From positions 124,001-188,000 of the forward strand of contig NZ_BMQJ01000013.1 in assembly GCF_014648055.1 (NCBI RefSeq): a DNA stretch of 64,000 bases, read 5' to 3'. The notes under the pieces are model-generated. The model ran no database searches, had not been told where the DNA came from, and saw only the letters and a list, made by a program, of their open reading frames with translations. Shown one piece after another: positions 46,747-55,168 of this stretch (position 1 is the first letter of the stretch; each line of letters starts with the position of its first letter). Position numbers and translations under genes: made by a program. Source of the DNA: Streptosporangium pseudovulgare. Lineage in GTDB: Bacteria; Actinomycetota; Actinomycetes; Streptosporangiales; Streptosporangiaceae.

Positions 46747-48588
46747 TCAGCGGCCCGCCTCCAGCTCGGCCAGCAGCTCGACCCAGCACCGGCCGACGAC
46801 CTCGGGCGTGTAGCGCTGTGAGGTGGTCAGCGCGGTCCTGCCCATCGTATGGCGACCGGCCTCGTGGTCGATGAGGAGCCCAATCGCCGCAGCCAGGGCG
46901 GTGACGTGTTGCCGCGGGACGAGGAGCCCGTCGTGGCCGTGAGTGATGATCTCGCCCGGCCCGTGAGGGCAGTCGAAGGCGACCACCGGCACGCCCTTGC
47001 TCAGTGCCTCCAGGATCGTCACCGGGAATCCTTCGCGGCGGGAGGAGAGCACGAAGATCGAGGCGCCGTCGAGCTCGGCGCCGACATCCCGGCAGGGGCC
47101 GGGGAACTCGACCGAGCAGGCCAGACCCAGATCACCGGCCAGCTTGACCAGGCGGGCGCGCTCAGGCCCAGAGCCGACGATGCGCAGCGTCCAGCCAGCG
47201 CGGGCGGCACTGACCTGTTCCCAGGCGCGCAGGAGCAGGTCGTAGCCCTTGACCTTGGACAGGCGGCCGATCGCGACGACGGTCTCGGCGTTCAGTGGGG
47301 AGGGGCCGCCGGTGAGGGACGGCGTGGCGTTCGGAATGCGCAGCAGGTGCCGCGGCGCACGCGGGCCCAGGGCCGCGCGGTAGGCGCCCAGATCGGCCTC
47401 GGTCAGAGTGACGAGCGCGTCGAGCCTGCCGTACCTGCGGGCGATCAAGTCCTGGACGGCCGGGTTGTGGGAACCCAAGCCGGTGTGCTCCTGCCCGATC
47501 GTGATCACGCCGGGCGCAGCCAGCAAGGCGGCGGCCAGATTGAGGCCGGGTCGCGTGGTGATCAGGACGCCCGTGCGCAGCCCGCGCAGGAAACGCAGCA
47601 GGGCCAGGTCGGTACGCAGGTCGAACCTGTCATAGGCGGCCTCCTGTCGCGGGATGAGCCTGCTGCGGAGCAGGCTCGCGAGCAAGGCGGCGCGGGATCG
47701 GCGGCCGGTGCGGTCGTCCAGGAAGGTGACGCGCACGCCGGGGGGCACCTGGAAGAAGGGCTTGTCCTTGGTCTTGGTGACGCTGACGATCTCGACGTCG
47801 TGATGGGCCGCCAGCGTCCTGGCGAGGTCGAAGGTGGTCCGTATGGTGCCGCCCATGCCGTACGCGTGCAGCAGGAGGATTTTCACCTGCCGGGTGCTGC
47901 GCGGGCCGGCCCTGCGAGCCCTGAAGCGGTTGTCCGCGCGCAGCAGGAACACCCCGAGCCGTCGAGTGAGCCGTCGTACTGGCCGTCGCGCGTTGGCGGC
48001 CAGGTGGATGGCGGCCGGCGTGAGGATGATCGATCCCAGGGTGTCGGTGGGATAGTGCGCCCCGAGATAGACCCTCGCCGTCATCTGAGCGGCCACCAGC
48101 ACACCACCCGCCGCCACAACGGGCCGAAAGAGGCGGGTCTTCCTGGCCAGCAGCGCCACGGCGACTACGAACGACAACGTCAGGCAGACGTGTCCGCTGG
48201 GAAAGCTGTCGGGGCCGAGCTCCCGCACCAGAGCGTGGAGGGCCGGGGGCCGGGGACGGGCGACGACGACCTTGACCAGCGCGCCCACGCCCCACCCCGC
48301 GGCGATCATCAGCAGCACGCCTGCGGCGGCGCGCCGCCGTCCCGACACGGCGACACCCACGACGAGGAGTGCGGCCAAGGCCGTGCCCACGACGGTGCCG
48401 AAGCCCACGTTCAGGACCTGCGCCACGGTGGTCGGCCACGGGCCGCGTAGCGCCTGCACCGCCTGGCTCACGCTAGTGTCCGCCGCGGTCCACGCCGGCG
48501 TGCGCGCGGCGAAGCCGACGACCACCCCCACGCCCAGGAACACGGCGGAAACCGGCACCGGGACGGTCGTTGTGCTGCCTGATCTCAT
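46747..48588 (-). CDS. PAP2 phosphatase - GT4 glycosyltransferase fusion protein
   Basis: A 613-residue two-domain protein. The N-terminal about 210 residues form a membrane PAP2 lipid phosphatase: KVVVARPRPPALH, the PSGH motif in SFPSGHVCLTLSF and ARVYLGAHYPTDTLGS. The C-terminal about 370 residues are a GT-B GT4 glycosyltransferase: VKILLLHAYGMGGTIRTTFD, GRLSKVKGYDLLLRAW, RIVGSGPERARLVKLA, and the donor-binding SSRREGFPVTILEALSKGVP. It may recycle or dephosphorylate a lipid carrier and glycosylate an envelope polymer or lipid. ATG 48588 lies 6 bases after a TACCGT -10 box with a 43-bp element upstream, so it is leaderless and co-regulated with the ABC operon. Confidence 0.88.
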   Translation of the reverse strand: MRSGSTTTVPVPVSAVFLGVGVVVGFAARTPAWTAADTSVSQAVQALRGPWPTTVAQVLNVGFGTVVGTALAALLVVGVAVSGRRRAAAGVLLMIAAGWGVGALVKVVVARPRPPALHALVRELGPDSFPSGHVCLTLSFVVAVALLARKTRLFRPVVAAGGVLVAAQMTARVYLGAHYPTDTLGSIILTPAAIHLAANARRPVRRLTRRLGVFLLRADNRFRARRAGPRSTRQVKILLLHAYGMGGTIRTTFDLARTLAAHHDVEIVSVTKTKDKPFFQVPPGVRVTFLDDRTGRRSRAALLASLLRSRLIPRQEAAYDRFDLRTDLALLRFLRGLRTGVLITTRPGLNLAAALLAAPGVITIGQEHTGLGSHNPAVQDLIARRYGRLDALVTLTEADLGAYRAALGPRAPRHLLRIPNATPSLTGGPSPLNAETVVAIGRLSKVKGYDLLLRAWEQVSAARAGWTLRIVGSGPERARLVKLAGDLGLACSVEFPGPCRDVGAELDGASIFVLSSRREGFPVTILEALSKGVPVVAFDCPHGPGEIITHGHDGLLVPRQHVTALAAAIGLLIDHEAGRHTMGRTALTTSQRYTPEVVGRCWVELLAELEAGR

Positions 48589-48610
48589 GAACGAACGGTA
48601 GGGAAGGACG

Positions 48611-48653
48611 GGACAGCGTCCGCTCAGCACGCGGTTAGTGCGGCGCTAACCTT
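48611..48653 (-). promoter_or_regulatory. 43-bp regulatory element, copy 2 (PAP2-glycosyltransferase promoter)
   Basis: The minus strand contains CACTAACCGCGTGCTGAGCG and matches copy 1 (40716-40758) at 33 of 43 positions. The -10 box TACCGT begins 10 bases after its end, exactly as in copy 1. Confidence 0.65.
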
Positions 48654-48791
48654 CGCGCACGCGTGGGCAAGCGTGCAGCCGTGATTCGGGCCAGGATTAA
48701 CCTGACGTTATGGTTGGCCGAACCTGCCGCTATCCCGCGTTTCCGCAGGCTGATGGCGTCAGTACGACGTCAATGCATCGGAGATATGTCA

Positions 48792-49238
48792 ATGCGTAAG
48801 TCTGTGATCATCCCCGGACTCGCCGCCGTGGCCGTCCTCGTGGCGGGCGGCGGAGCTGCCGCGTACGCCTCCTCCCTCGACCAGAGCCCCACCCCCGCCC
48901 CTTCCTCCTCCCAGTCCTCCGCCGCCCCCTCCGAGCAGGCCCCCGAGACCGAGGCCGCCACGCCTGCGGAGAACGCGGAGCCCAGCGAAGGTATGCAGGA
49001 AGACGCGCAGGGCCAGAAGGCCGAGGCCGAGGACGGCCAGGACGACACAGTCAGCCAGCAGGCCGAGGCCGAGGACGGCGACGACGACCAGGGCGCCGAG
49101 AAGGCCGAAGCCGAGGACGGCCAGGACGACAAGGGGCAGGAAGCCGGCTCCGAGACCCAGGAGGGCAAGCAGGGCCAGGCGGGCGACCAGCACGAGCAGG
49201 AGGGCAAGGGCGACACCTCCGAGCCCGAGGACGGCTGA
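48792..49238 (+). CDS. Exported, highly acidic repeat protein
   Basis: A 148-residue protein with an N-terminal hydrophobic segment (VIIPGLAAVAVLVAGGGAAA) that anchors or exports it. An extremely acidic Glu/Asp/Gln/Ala tail follows with repeated units AEAEDGQDD, AEAEDGDDDQ and KAEAEDGQDD. No globular domain is visible. ATG 48792 is preferred over ATG 48786 because GGAG is then at a usable distance. It is divergent from the PAP2-glycosyltransferase gene. A role in binding cations or cationic peptides at the cell surface is a guess from charge. Confidence 0.7.
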   Translation: MRKSVIIPGLAAVAVLVAGGGAAAYASSLDQSPTPAPSSSQSSAAPSEQAPETEAATPAENAEPSEGMQEDAQGQKAEAEDGQDDTVSQQAEAEDGDDDQGAEKAEAEDGQDDKGQEAGSETQEGKQGQAGDQHEQEGKGDTSEPEDG

Positions 49239-49277
49239 GCACGACGCCGACTGAGATCGAGGACGGCTGAGCCAAGC

Positions 49278-49316
49278 GCCGGGCACCCTGAAATTCGCTG
49301 TGCTGGGGTGCCCGGC
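49278..49316 (+). terminator. Hairpin after the acidic-protein gene
   Basis: 11-bp arms GCCGGGCACCC / GGGTGCCCGGC with a 17-base loop; no T-run. Confidence 0.55.
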
Positions 49317-49491
49317 TCACTCCTGAGCCTTCGACTCTACGCCCGCGGTCGCGGCAGCCACGGACACTGCAGACCTTCGCGAGGCGATGCACCCGCGGGC
49401 TCCTGGCCGACCGGGGCGGCCTCGGCAAAGGGTCGCGCCAAATTCCTCCCCACTCAACGTCTTCACTGAAAGTAATCGATAGGTTGCTTAA

Positions 49492-50547
49492 GTGATGATC
49501 CGGATGGTAGGCACGGTGCAGCGATGGCTGCTCGCGTTGATGATCGTCTGCTATCTGCTGGCCGCGGTGGTGCCGCGGCCGGGCGAGGTTCTGCGGACGG
49601 TGGCGCTGCCCGTGCTCGGATCGGGTAGTTCGGTCACGATGCCCATGATCTTGCTGGCCGTGACGTTGTCGACCGCCGGTCTTGGGGTGCGGGTGCGGGA
49701 TCTGCGCACCGTGCTGGGCAGGCCCGTGCGGCTGGCGTCGGGCGTGGCGGTGAACGCGCTCCTGCCGGTGGTGCTGTTGCCGGTCGCCGCGCTGTGCCTG
49801 CGGGCCTGGCCCGACGCCGCGGAGGTGGAGTGCCTGGCGGTCGGATTGCTGCTGGTGCTGGCGATGCCGATCGCCGACGGAGCGGCGTCATGGGGGCAGA
49901 ACGCGGGGGGCAACGTTCCCTTGGTGGTCGCCATGGTCGTGGGCTCGACGATGCTCAGCCCTGTCACGGTTCCGTGGGGGCTGACCGTGTCCGCCGCCCT
50001 GGTCGGTCCGGCGGGCGTTGGCAGCCTCGACGACACGGCGCGGATCGACGGACTGGCCGGGACGGCGGGCGCGGCCGCGTTCGCCCTGGCCTTGATCGTG
50101 CTGCCGTGCCTGGCCGGGATCATCGCGCGGGCCGTGGTCGGGGAGCGCCGAACAACACGCGCCGCCCCGGTCGTCAAACTGGTCAACCTCGTGAACATCC
50201 TGCTGCTGTGCTACGTCAATGCCTCCGGCGCGCTCGGGCAGGCGCTGTCCCACCCCGACCCCGACTTCATGATCCTGGCCGTCGGCGTGGCCGGCGTGGT
50301 CTGCTGCCTGTCCTTCCTCGCCGGCCGATGGATATCCCGATGGACCCGATGCGACACCCCCGACGGCATCTCACTCACCTTCGCCACCGGCATGAACAAC
50401 ACCAGCGCGGCCGCGGTCCTGGCCGCAAGCTGGTTCGCGCACCGCCCGCAGGTCCTCCTGCCGATCCTGGCCTACAGCCTGCTGCAGAAGCTCGCCGCCG
50501 GCCTGTTCGGAACCCGGGCGGCCGCTCCTCCTGCGGCCCAGGCATGA
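49492..50547 (+). CDS. Bile acid:sodium symporter (SBF/BASS) superfamily transporter
   Basis: A 351-residue polytopic membrane protein. About nine hydrophobic segments include LLALMIVCYLLAAVVPRPGE, SVTMPMILLAVTLSTAGLGV and LAVGLLLVLAMPIADGAASW. The paired crossover regions typical of the fold are suggested by PIADGAASWGQNAGGNVPL and LTFATGMNNTSAAAVLAA. Family members move organic acids, arsenite or other anions with Na+; the substrate here is unknown. GTG 49492 is followed by ATG 49495, and either could be the start. It is the last cargo gene before the transposase end. Confidence 0.78.
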   Translation: MMIRMVGTVQRWLLALMIVCYLLAAVVPRPGEVLRTVALPVLGSGSSVTMPMILLAVTLSTAGLGVRVRDLRTVLGRPVRLASGVAVNALLPVVLLPVAALCLRAWPDAAEVECLAVGLLLVLAMPIADGAASWGQNAGGNVPLVVAMVVGSTMLSPVTVPWGLTVSAALVGPAGVGSLDDTARIDGLAGTAGAAAFALALIVLPCLAGIIARAVVGERRTTRAAPVVKLVNLVNILLLCYVNASGALGQALSHPDPDFMILAVGVAGVVCCLSFLAGRWISRWTRCDTPDGISLTFATGMNNTSAAAVLAASWFAHRPQVLLPILAYSLLQKLAAGLFGTRAAAPPAAQA

Positions 50548-51068
50548 GCCCACGCGCATCGCCGACCCCACCCCACCGAACCGCCGAGCCGGGAGGCGCC
50601 AGGCCACCAACGTGCCCAGCACGACGAGGGCGATCAAGGCCACCGGCAGCAGAGCGGTCAGGGAGATCAACGAAGAGGAACGCACAGCAGGTAGTGTGCC
50701 GCCGCCAGCCACCTCGACGATCGCCGGGGCGCTTCCCCAGCATCTTGATCAATCCGCAGTAGCAGTGGGGCCGTGACCGCCGCCGACCTCAGCGCCCAGG
50801 GCTCCTCGAGCGGGTCCCGATCGATGACCCGACTCGGTCTCCACCGGCCTGCAAACCCCTGGCGAACATGCCCGGTGCCACCAGAAGCGGGCGCACCGTC
50901 GTGCTTGACGCCGAGACTAAGACGGCTGCCTACGGCATGCTCCACCTCATCATCGCGTTCACCGGATCGGACCGTGATCTCAAGGGGGGAGACCCACGTA
51001 CGCCGCGGTCACCCCCTTGAGATCAGCCGCCTAGGCCATCTTCCTGTGTGGAGCGCGGCGCATGCCTG
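50548..51068. other. Interval between the SBF gene and tnpA, with an inverted repeat and a short ORF
   Basis: A perfect 13-bp inverted repeat GATCTCAAGGGGG / CCCCCTTGAGATC (50976-50988 and 51012-51024, 23-base loop) lies near the end of tnpA. A 50-codon frame at 50868-51020 (containing RTVVLDAETKTAAYGMLHLI) has no recognised family and may be a gene fragment. No other gene is seen. Confidence 0.4.
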
Positions 51069-53065
51069 TCAGGGCGCCAGGCCCAGCTCACGAAGCTGCG
51101 CGGGCCGCAGCGGCCGCCACCCGCCGATGTCGAGCTTGGCCAGTTCCACTTCCACGTTGATGACACCGAAGAAGTTGATGTTGTCGCTGTGGCCGGGCGA
51201 GATGTGCGACAGGATCTCGTCCGGCACGTCCCGGCCCTGGGAACGCGGCTCCAGCACCGCACGAGAATAATATTCTGTCGTCCGGGCGACCACCGCGTTG
51301 GTCAGCAGGGTCAGGCACCACGCCTGCTCGGTCTGCTGTTCCAGATGCGGCCGGGTGATGGTGTCCTGCTGGGCGTAGTGCAGGTCGCGGCGCAGCGCGT
51401 GCAGGCTCTCCCCCTTGTTCAATTGTCGCGAGATCTTCCGCCTGGAGGCCGGGGCCGAGAGGTATTTGGCCAGGTGCACGGTCCTTCGCAACACGCCCCA
51501 CTCCTTCAGCGCGGCGGCCAGGGTGTTCTGCCGGGAGGCGGCAGACCACGTGCCGACGATCAGCGAGGCGGTGGCCTGGCCGTACTTCAGCGATCCGGCC
51601 ATGCGCAGCAGGTCCGGCCAGCAGGCGGTGATGAGGTCCTCGTTCCAGCGCGCGTCCAGCAGCGGCCCGGCGTGCGGGTAGCGTTTGGCGATCTCGGTCG
51701 GGGTGTCGTCACGGACCAGGGTGACCCGGGTCAGATCCCGCATCCTCGGGGTCAGGGCCTTGCCAACCAGGTCGAACAGCGCAAAGTTGATCAACGTGGC
51801 GCCGTGCGTATCCGTTGCGTGCTCGGTGATCGGAAGGTCGGTGGCGTTGCCGAGGAAGTCGTCCAGGACGTAGTGCGCCTCCCGCGCCGTCGGCACGATG
51901 ATCTTCGTGCCGTACGTGGACCAGTGGTCCGAGACATGGGTGTAGGTGGACAGCACCTGACCGCCGTGAATGACCATGGTGCGGGCGGTGGCGCCCTTGC
52001 CGCGCACGGGGAACGCTGCCCATCCGAGCTGGACATGGTGCCGCCGCCGAACACCTTGGCCGGCTCCAGGCCGTAGTGGTGGTTGACGATGACCGTGTTG
52101 GCCTCGCGCAGCGTCTCCTCCCGCACATACCACTCCATCGTCCAGGCCAGCACGTCGTAGGACACCCCGCAGGCCTCCGACATCCGGGCCAGGCCCAGAT
52201 TCGTGGCCATCGCGATGAGCACCGCCAGGATGTTGCGCTTGGTCTCGGTCGATGTGCTCAGCTTTCGGCCGCCCGCGTGGGTGAAGCAGTCCAGGAAATG
52301 CGTGCGCGCGTCCAGCTCGATCAGCAGCGAGGCGATCGGCGCGAACGGCAGCATCGCGGCCAGCTCGTCTTTGAGTGCCTTGGCCTCGGCCGGTACGCCC
52401 TCGGCCGACAGCGGCGGCACCACCAGATGCTCGTCCTCATCCAGCCGGACCATGCCGGTGTCATCGGGAGCGGCGCCGGCCAGGGTCGTCTCCAGCTCTT
52501 CCAGGGCGGCGTGCAGTTCCTCCTTTCCCTGTTCCAGCGCGTCCGTCGCGTTCGGCGGCTTGCCCACCAGGCGGCAGTACTCGCCGCTCCAGGGCGCCCA
52601 CTGCTCCGGCGTGTACAGGTAGGTGGCCGGGTCGGCGTAGCGGCGCGAGCCCGGCACGAAGACGTCCCCCGAGCGCAGCCCGTCCCGCAGGCACAAGATC
52701 ACACACAGTTCCCAGTAATGGCGGTAGGCGGTGTCCTCACCGGACTTGCGGGCCTTGGCCAGGTAGTCGGCGTACTTGGCGGGCACGAACCCGGTCGGCG
52801 CGCCCGCGTGCACCTTCCGGCCGCCGAGTCGGTTCATCTCCTTCAACACCGCCACCGCCTCCATCAGCTCGGCCGTGCCCGGCCCGCCCTGGAGGTCGAT
52901 CACGGCCAGCACGTTCGGGGTGAACTGGCGCAGGTGGGTGTAGGAGGGCTCCAGCTCCGACAGTCGGCCGTGGTCGCGGGGCAGCGGCTTCCACTCATCG
53001 TCGGTGATCTCCGGGTACGAGCGCAGCTGCTCCAGCTGCTCCTCGGAGAACATCTTCTCGGACAA
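51069..53065 (-). pseudogene. tnpA: Tn3-family transposase TnpA, frameshifted and missing most of its N-terminal domain
   Basis: From TTG 53065 (AGGTGG upstream) the frame reads MFSEEQLEQLRSYPEITDDE, then continues through APTGFVPAKYADYL, LRDGLRSGDVFVPGSRRY and HHYGLEPAKVFGGGTMSSSD to about 52014. A one-base deletion there (SSSDGQR, then FPVRGK in another frame) breaks it. The second frame continues LSTYTHVSDHWSTYGTKIIV, ITEHATDTHGATLINFALFD and QLNKGESLHALRRDL to 51069. The DDE positions (SSSDGQ, ATDTHG, NKGES) are all present. The two parts total about 665 codons against about 950-1000 in full TnpA; the missing about 300 residues fall just after the first about 20. The gene starts close to the right terminal repeat. 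Confidence 0.85.
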
Positions 53066-53142
53066 CGCACCACCTCTACCTGCCGTACCGGACGAAACCG
53101 GAACGAACGTATCGGCAGTGATCACCAACCCGGCAAACGCGT

Positions 53143-53200
53143 CGTTAGTGCAGGTCGGGCGTTACTTCTTTAGAAATTTCTTCATTGCTACCGGGACCCC
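53143..53200 (-). repeat. Right terminal inverted repeat of the transposon
   Basis: The minus strand starts GGGGTCCCGGTAGCAATGAA at 53200. Inner bases retain TAACG. See the left end for the match count. Confidence 0.88.
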
Positions 53201-53205
53201 GAAAG
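53201..53205. repeat. Target-site duplication, right copy
   Basis: GAAAG, identical to 35995-35999. Together they give the 5-bp duplication expected of Tn3-family insertion. Confidence 0.85.
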
Positions 53206-53445
53206 GAGGAACGCATGCCGCGGGCGAGGGTCGGGGTCGATCGCCTCGGAGTCGCTTCCAGCGAGCACCGACAACTATGACGGTATTGACAAAAAAAATT
53301 TTCGGTAAGAGGGTGGAGGTACCCCGGAGGGACGGGGCGGCCGGCCGGCCGCCGTACGGACCCGCCGGGGCGGCCGCGGGGCACGTTCCCGCCGGTCGGC
53401 ACGGGCTTTCTCCCGACGACACGGACTCCCCCCAAGGATGAGGCG

Positions 53446-55071
53446 ATGACCACCACCTCCCGCCCCACTCCCGGCGCCCGCGCCACGCGCCGGGAGTGGA
53501 CCGCGCTGGCCGTACTGGCCCTGCCCACGCTGCTGCTGTCGCTGGACGTCAGCATCCTGTACCTGGCGCTGCCGCACCTGAGCGCCGAGCTGGGGGCCGA
53601 CGCCACCCAGCAGCTGTGGATCCTGGACATCTACTCGTTCATGCTCGCCGGGTTCCTGGTCACGATGGGCACGCTCGGCGACCGGATCGGCCGCCGCAGG
53701 CTGCTGCTGATCGGCGCGGCCGTCTTCGCCGCCGCCGCGGTGCTGGCCGCCTTCTCCACCACCCCGGCCATGCTGATCGCCGCCCGCGCGCTGCTGGGCG
53801 TCTCCGGGGCGACGATGATGCCCTCCACCATGGCGCTGATCAGGAACATGTTCACCGACCCGCGCCAGATGCAGCTGGCGGTCAGCGTGTGGTTCAGCTG
53901 CTTCATGGGCGGCATGGCCCTGGGCCCGCTGGCCGGCGGGCTGATGCTGCAGCACTTCTGGTGGGGCTCGGTGTTCCTGCCCGCCGTCCCGGTGATGGCG
54001 CTGCTGCTGGCCGCGGGTCCCCGCCTGCTGCCCGAGTACCGCGCCCCCGGCGCCGGCCGGGTGGACCTGGTCAGCGTCGCGCTGTCGCTGGCGGCGATCC
54101 TGCCGGTCATCTACGGCCTCAAGGAGGTGGCCCGCGGCGGCTGGCAGCCGCTGCCTGCCGCGGCCGTCGCCACCGGGGTGGTCTTCACCGTGCTGTTCGT
54201 CCGCCGCCAGCGCCGCCTGGCCGACCCCCTGCTGGACCTGCGGCTGCTGTCCAGCCGTTCCTTCAGCACGGCGCTGGGCGTCATGCTGCTGGCCGGGATC
54301 GTCATGGCCGGGGTGACGCTGATGTCGACCACGTACCTGCAGGCCGTCGAGGGGCTGTCGCCGTTCGCGGCGGGGCTGTGGCTGGTGCCGCAGAACATCG
54401 CGATGATCGCCGGTTCCCTGCTGGCGCCGGTGCTGGCCCGCCGGATCCGCCCGGCGTACGTGATGGCGGCCGGGCTGGCCGTGGCGGCGTGCGGGCTGGC
54501 ACTGCACACCCAGATCTCCGGCACAGGGGGGCTGGCGCTGCTGGTGGCGGGTCTCATCCTGGCCTCCGGCGGCGTGGCGCTGCCCATGCCGATGACGATG
54601 AACCTGATGCTGGGCGCCGCGCCGCCGCAGAAGGCCGGCGCGGCGGCCGCGCTGTCGGAGGCCAGCGGCGAGTTCGGTGTGGCCCTGGGGGTGGCCACCC
54701 TGGGCAGCCTGGCGGCGTTCGTCTACCGCGACCGGCTGGCCGAGGCCCTGCCGGGCGGCGTCCCCGCCGGTGCCGCGGACGCCGCGGGCGAGGGCGTCGC
54801 CGGCGCGGTGGCCGCGGCCGGCCGGCTGCCCGCCGCGGCGGGCGCCGAGCTGCTGGAGGGCGCCCGCACCGCCTTCACCGGCGGGCTGACCACCGTCGCC
54901 TGGCTCGGGGCGGCCGTCTTCACCGTCCTGGCGATCGTCTCGGCACTGGCCTTCCGCCGCGACGGAGCCCCGGACGCGGCCCCCGCCGCGGCCGGAACCG
55001 AGACCACCGCCGCGGCCGGAACCGGGACCGCGGCCGAGGGCGCGGCCGTGCCCCAGCCCGTGGCCGGGTGA
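53446..55071 (+). CDS. MFS drug exporter, DHA2 (14-TM) family
   Basis: A 541-residue exporter. First membrane segment LALPTLLLSLDVSILYLALP, motif A GTLGDRIGRRRLLLIGA, and GGMALGPLAGGLMLQHFWWG. About 14 membrane segments are followed by an Ala/Thr/Gly-rich tail of about 45 residues. The start follows GGATGAGGCG. It lies just outside the right end of the transposon, and before insertion it would have faced the TetR/DHA2 pair now at 33.8-35.8 kb. The ArsR-type gene that follows is convergent, not an obvious regulator. Confidence 0.9.
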   Translation: MTTTSRPTPGARATRREWTALAVLALPTLLLSLDVSILYLALPHLSAELGADATQQLWILDIYSFMLAGFLVTMGTLGDRIGRRRLLLIGAAVFAAAAVLAAFSTTPAMLIAARALLGVSGATMMPSTMALIRNMFTDPRQMQLAVSVWFSCFMGGMALGPLAGGLMLQHFWWGSVFLPAVPVMALLLAAGPRLLPEYRAPGAGRVDLVSVALSLAAILPVIYGLKEVARGGWQPLPAAAVATGVVFTVLFVRRQRRLADPLLDLRLLSSRSFSTALGVMLLAGIVMAGVTLMSTTYLQAVEGLSPFAAGLWLVPQNIAMIAGSLLAPVLARRIRPAYVMAAGLAVAACGLALHTQISGTGGLALLVAGLILASGGVALPMPMTMNLMLGAAPPQKAGAAAALSEASGEFGVALGVATLGSLAAFVYRDRLAEALPGGVPAGAADAAGEGVAGAVAAAGRLPAAAGAELLEGARTAFTGGLTTVAWLGAAVFTVLAIVSALAFRRDGAPDAAPAAAGTETTAAAGTGTAAEGAAVPQPVAG

Positions 55072-55090
55072 GGGCGGCGGGGGAAGGACC

Positions 55091-55140
55091 GCCGGAGCCC
55101 CGGGGTCATCGGTGAGCACCGACGACCCCGGGGCTCCGGC
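55091..55140. terminator. Strong hairpin between convergent genes
   Basis: 17-bp perfect arms GCCGGAGCCCCGGGGTC and complement with a 16-base loop, between the exporter and the ArsR-type gene. Confidence 0.7.
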
Positions 55141-55168
55141 GTGCTCCGGGCGGCCCCGCGGCGGCGGG

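Larger units (their letters stand above)
36000..53200. mobile_element. 17.2-kb Tn3-family transposon with two-component/ABC/envelope cargo
   Basis: Both ends begin GGGGTCCCGGTAGCAATGAA pointing inward. The repeats run about 58 bp with 48 matches (34 of the first 38) and are flanked by the 5-bp direct repeat GAAAG, the classical Tn3-family signature. The right end carries a Tn3-type tnpA oriented away from that end, and the left part carries a tyrosine recombinase with nearby direct repeats, as in TnpI/Tn4430-type members. Cargo from 38.2 to 50.5 kb: response regulator, kinase, lipoprotein, ABC transporter, rubrerythrin-like protein, PAP2-glycosyltransferase, acidic protein and SBF transporter. 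The transposase has a frameshift and a large N-terminal deletion, so mobility would need help in trans. Confidence 0.88.

Noticed and set aside
50371..50752. Minus-strand frames overlapping the end of the SBF transporter
   Set aside because: Compositionally biased and antisense to a well-supported membrane protein, with no start signals.
53286..53311. TTGACA sequence after the right end of the transposon as a promoter
   Set aside because: TTGACA is perfect but no acceptable -10 lies at 16-18 bp (TAAGAG is at 14 bp), so it is not called.
33756..55071. The two DHA2 exporters as a duplicated flank created by the transposon
   Set aside because: They are only family-level similar, lie on opposite strands and differ in length; the target duplication is just 5 bp.
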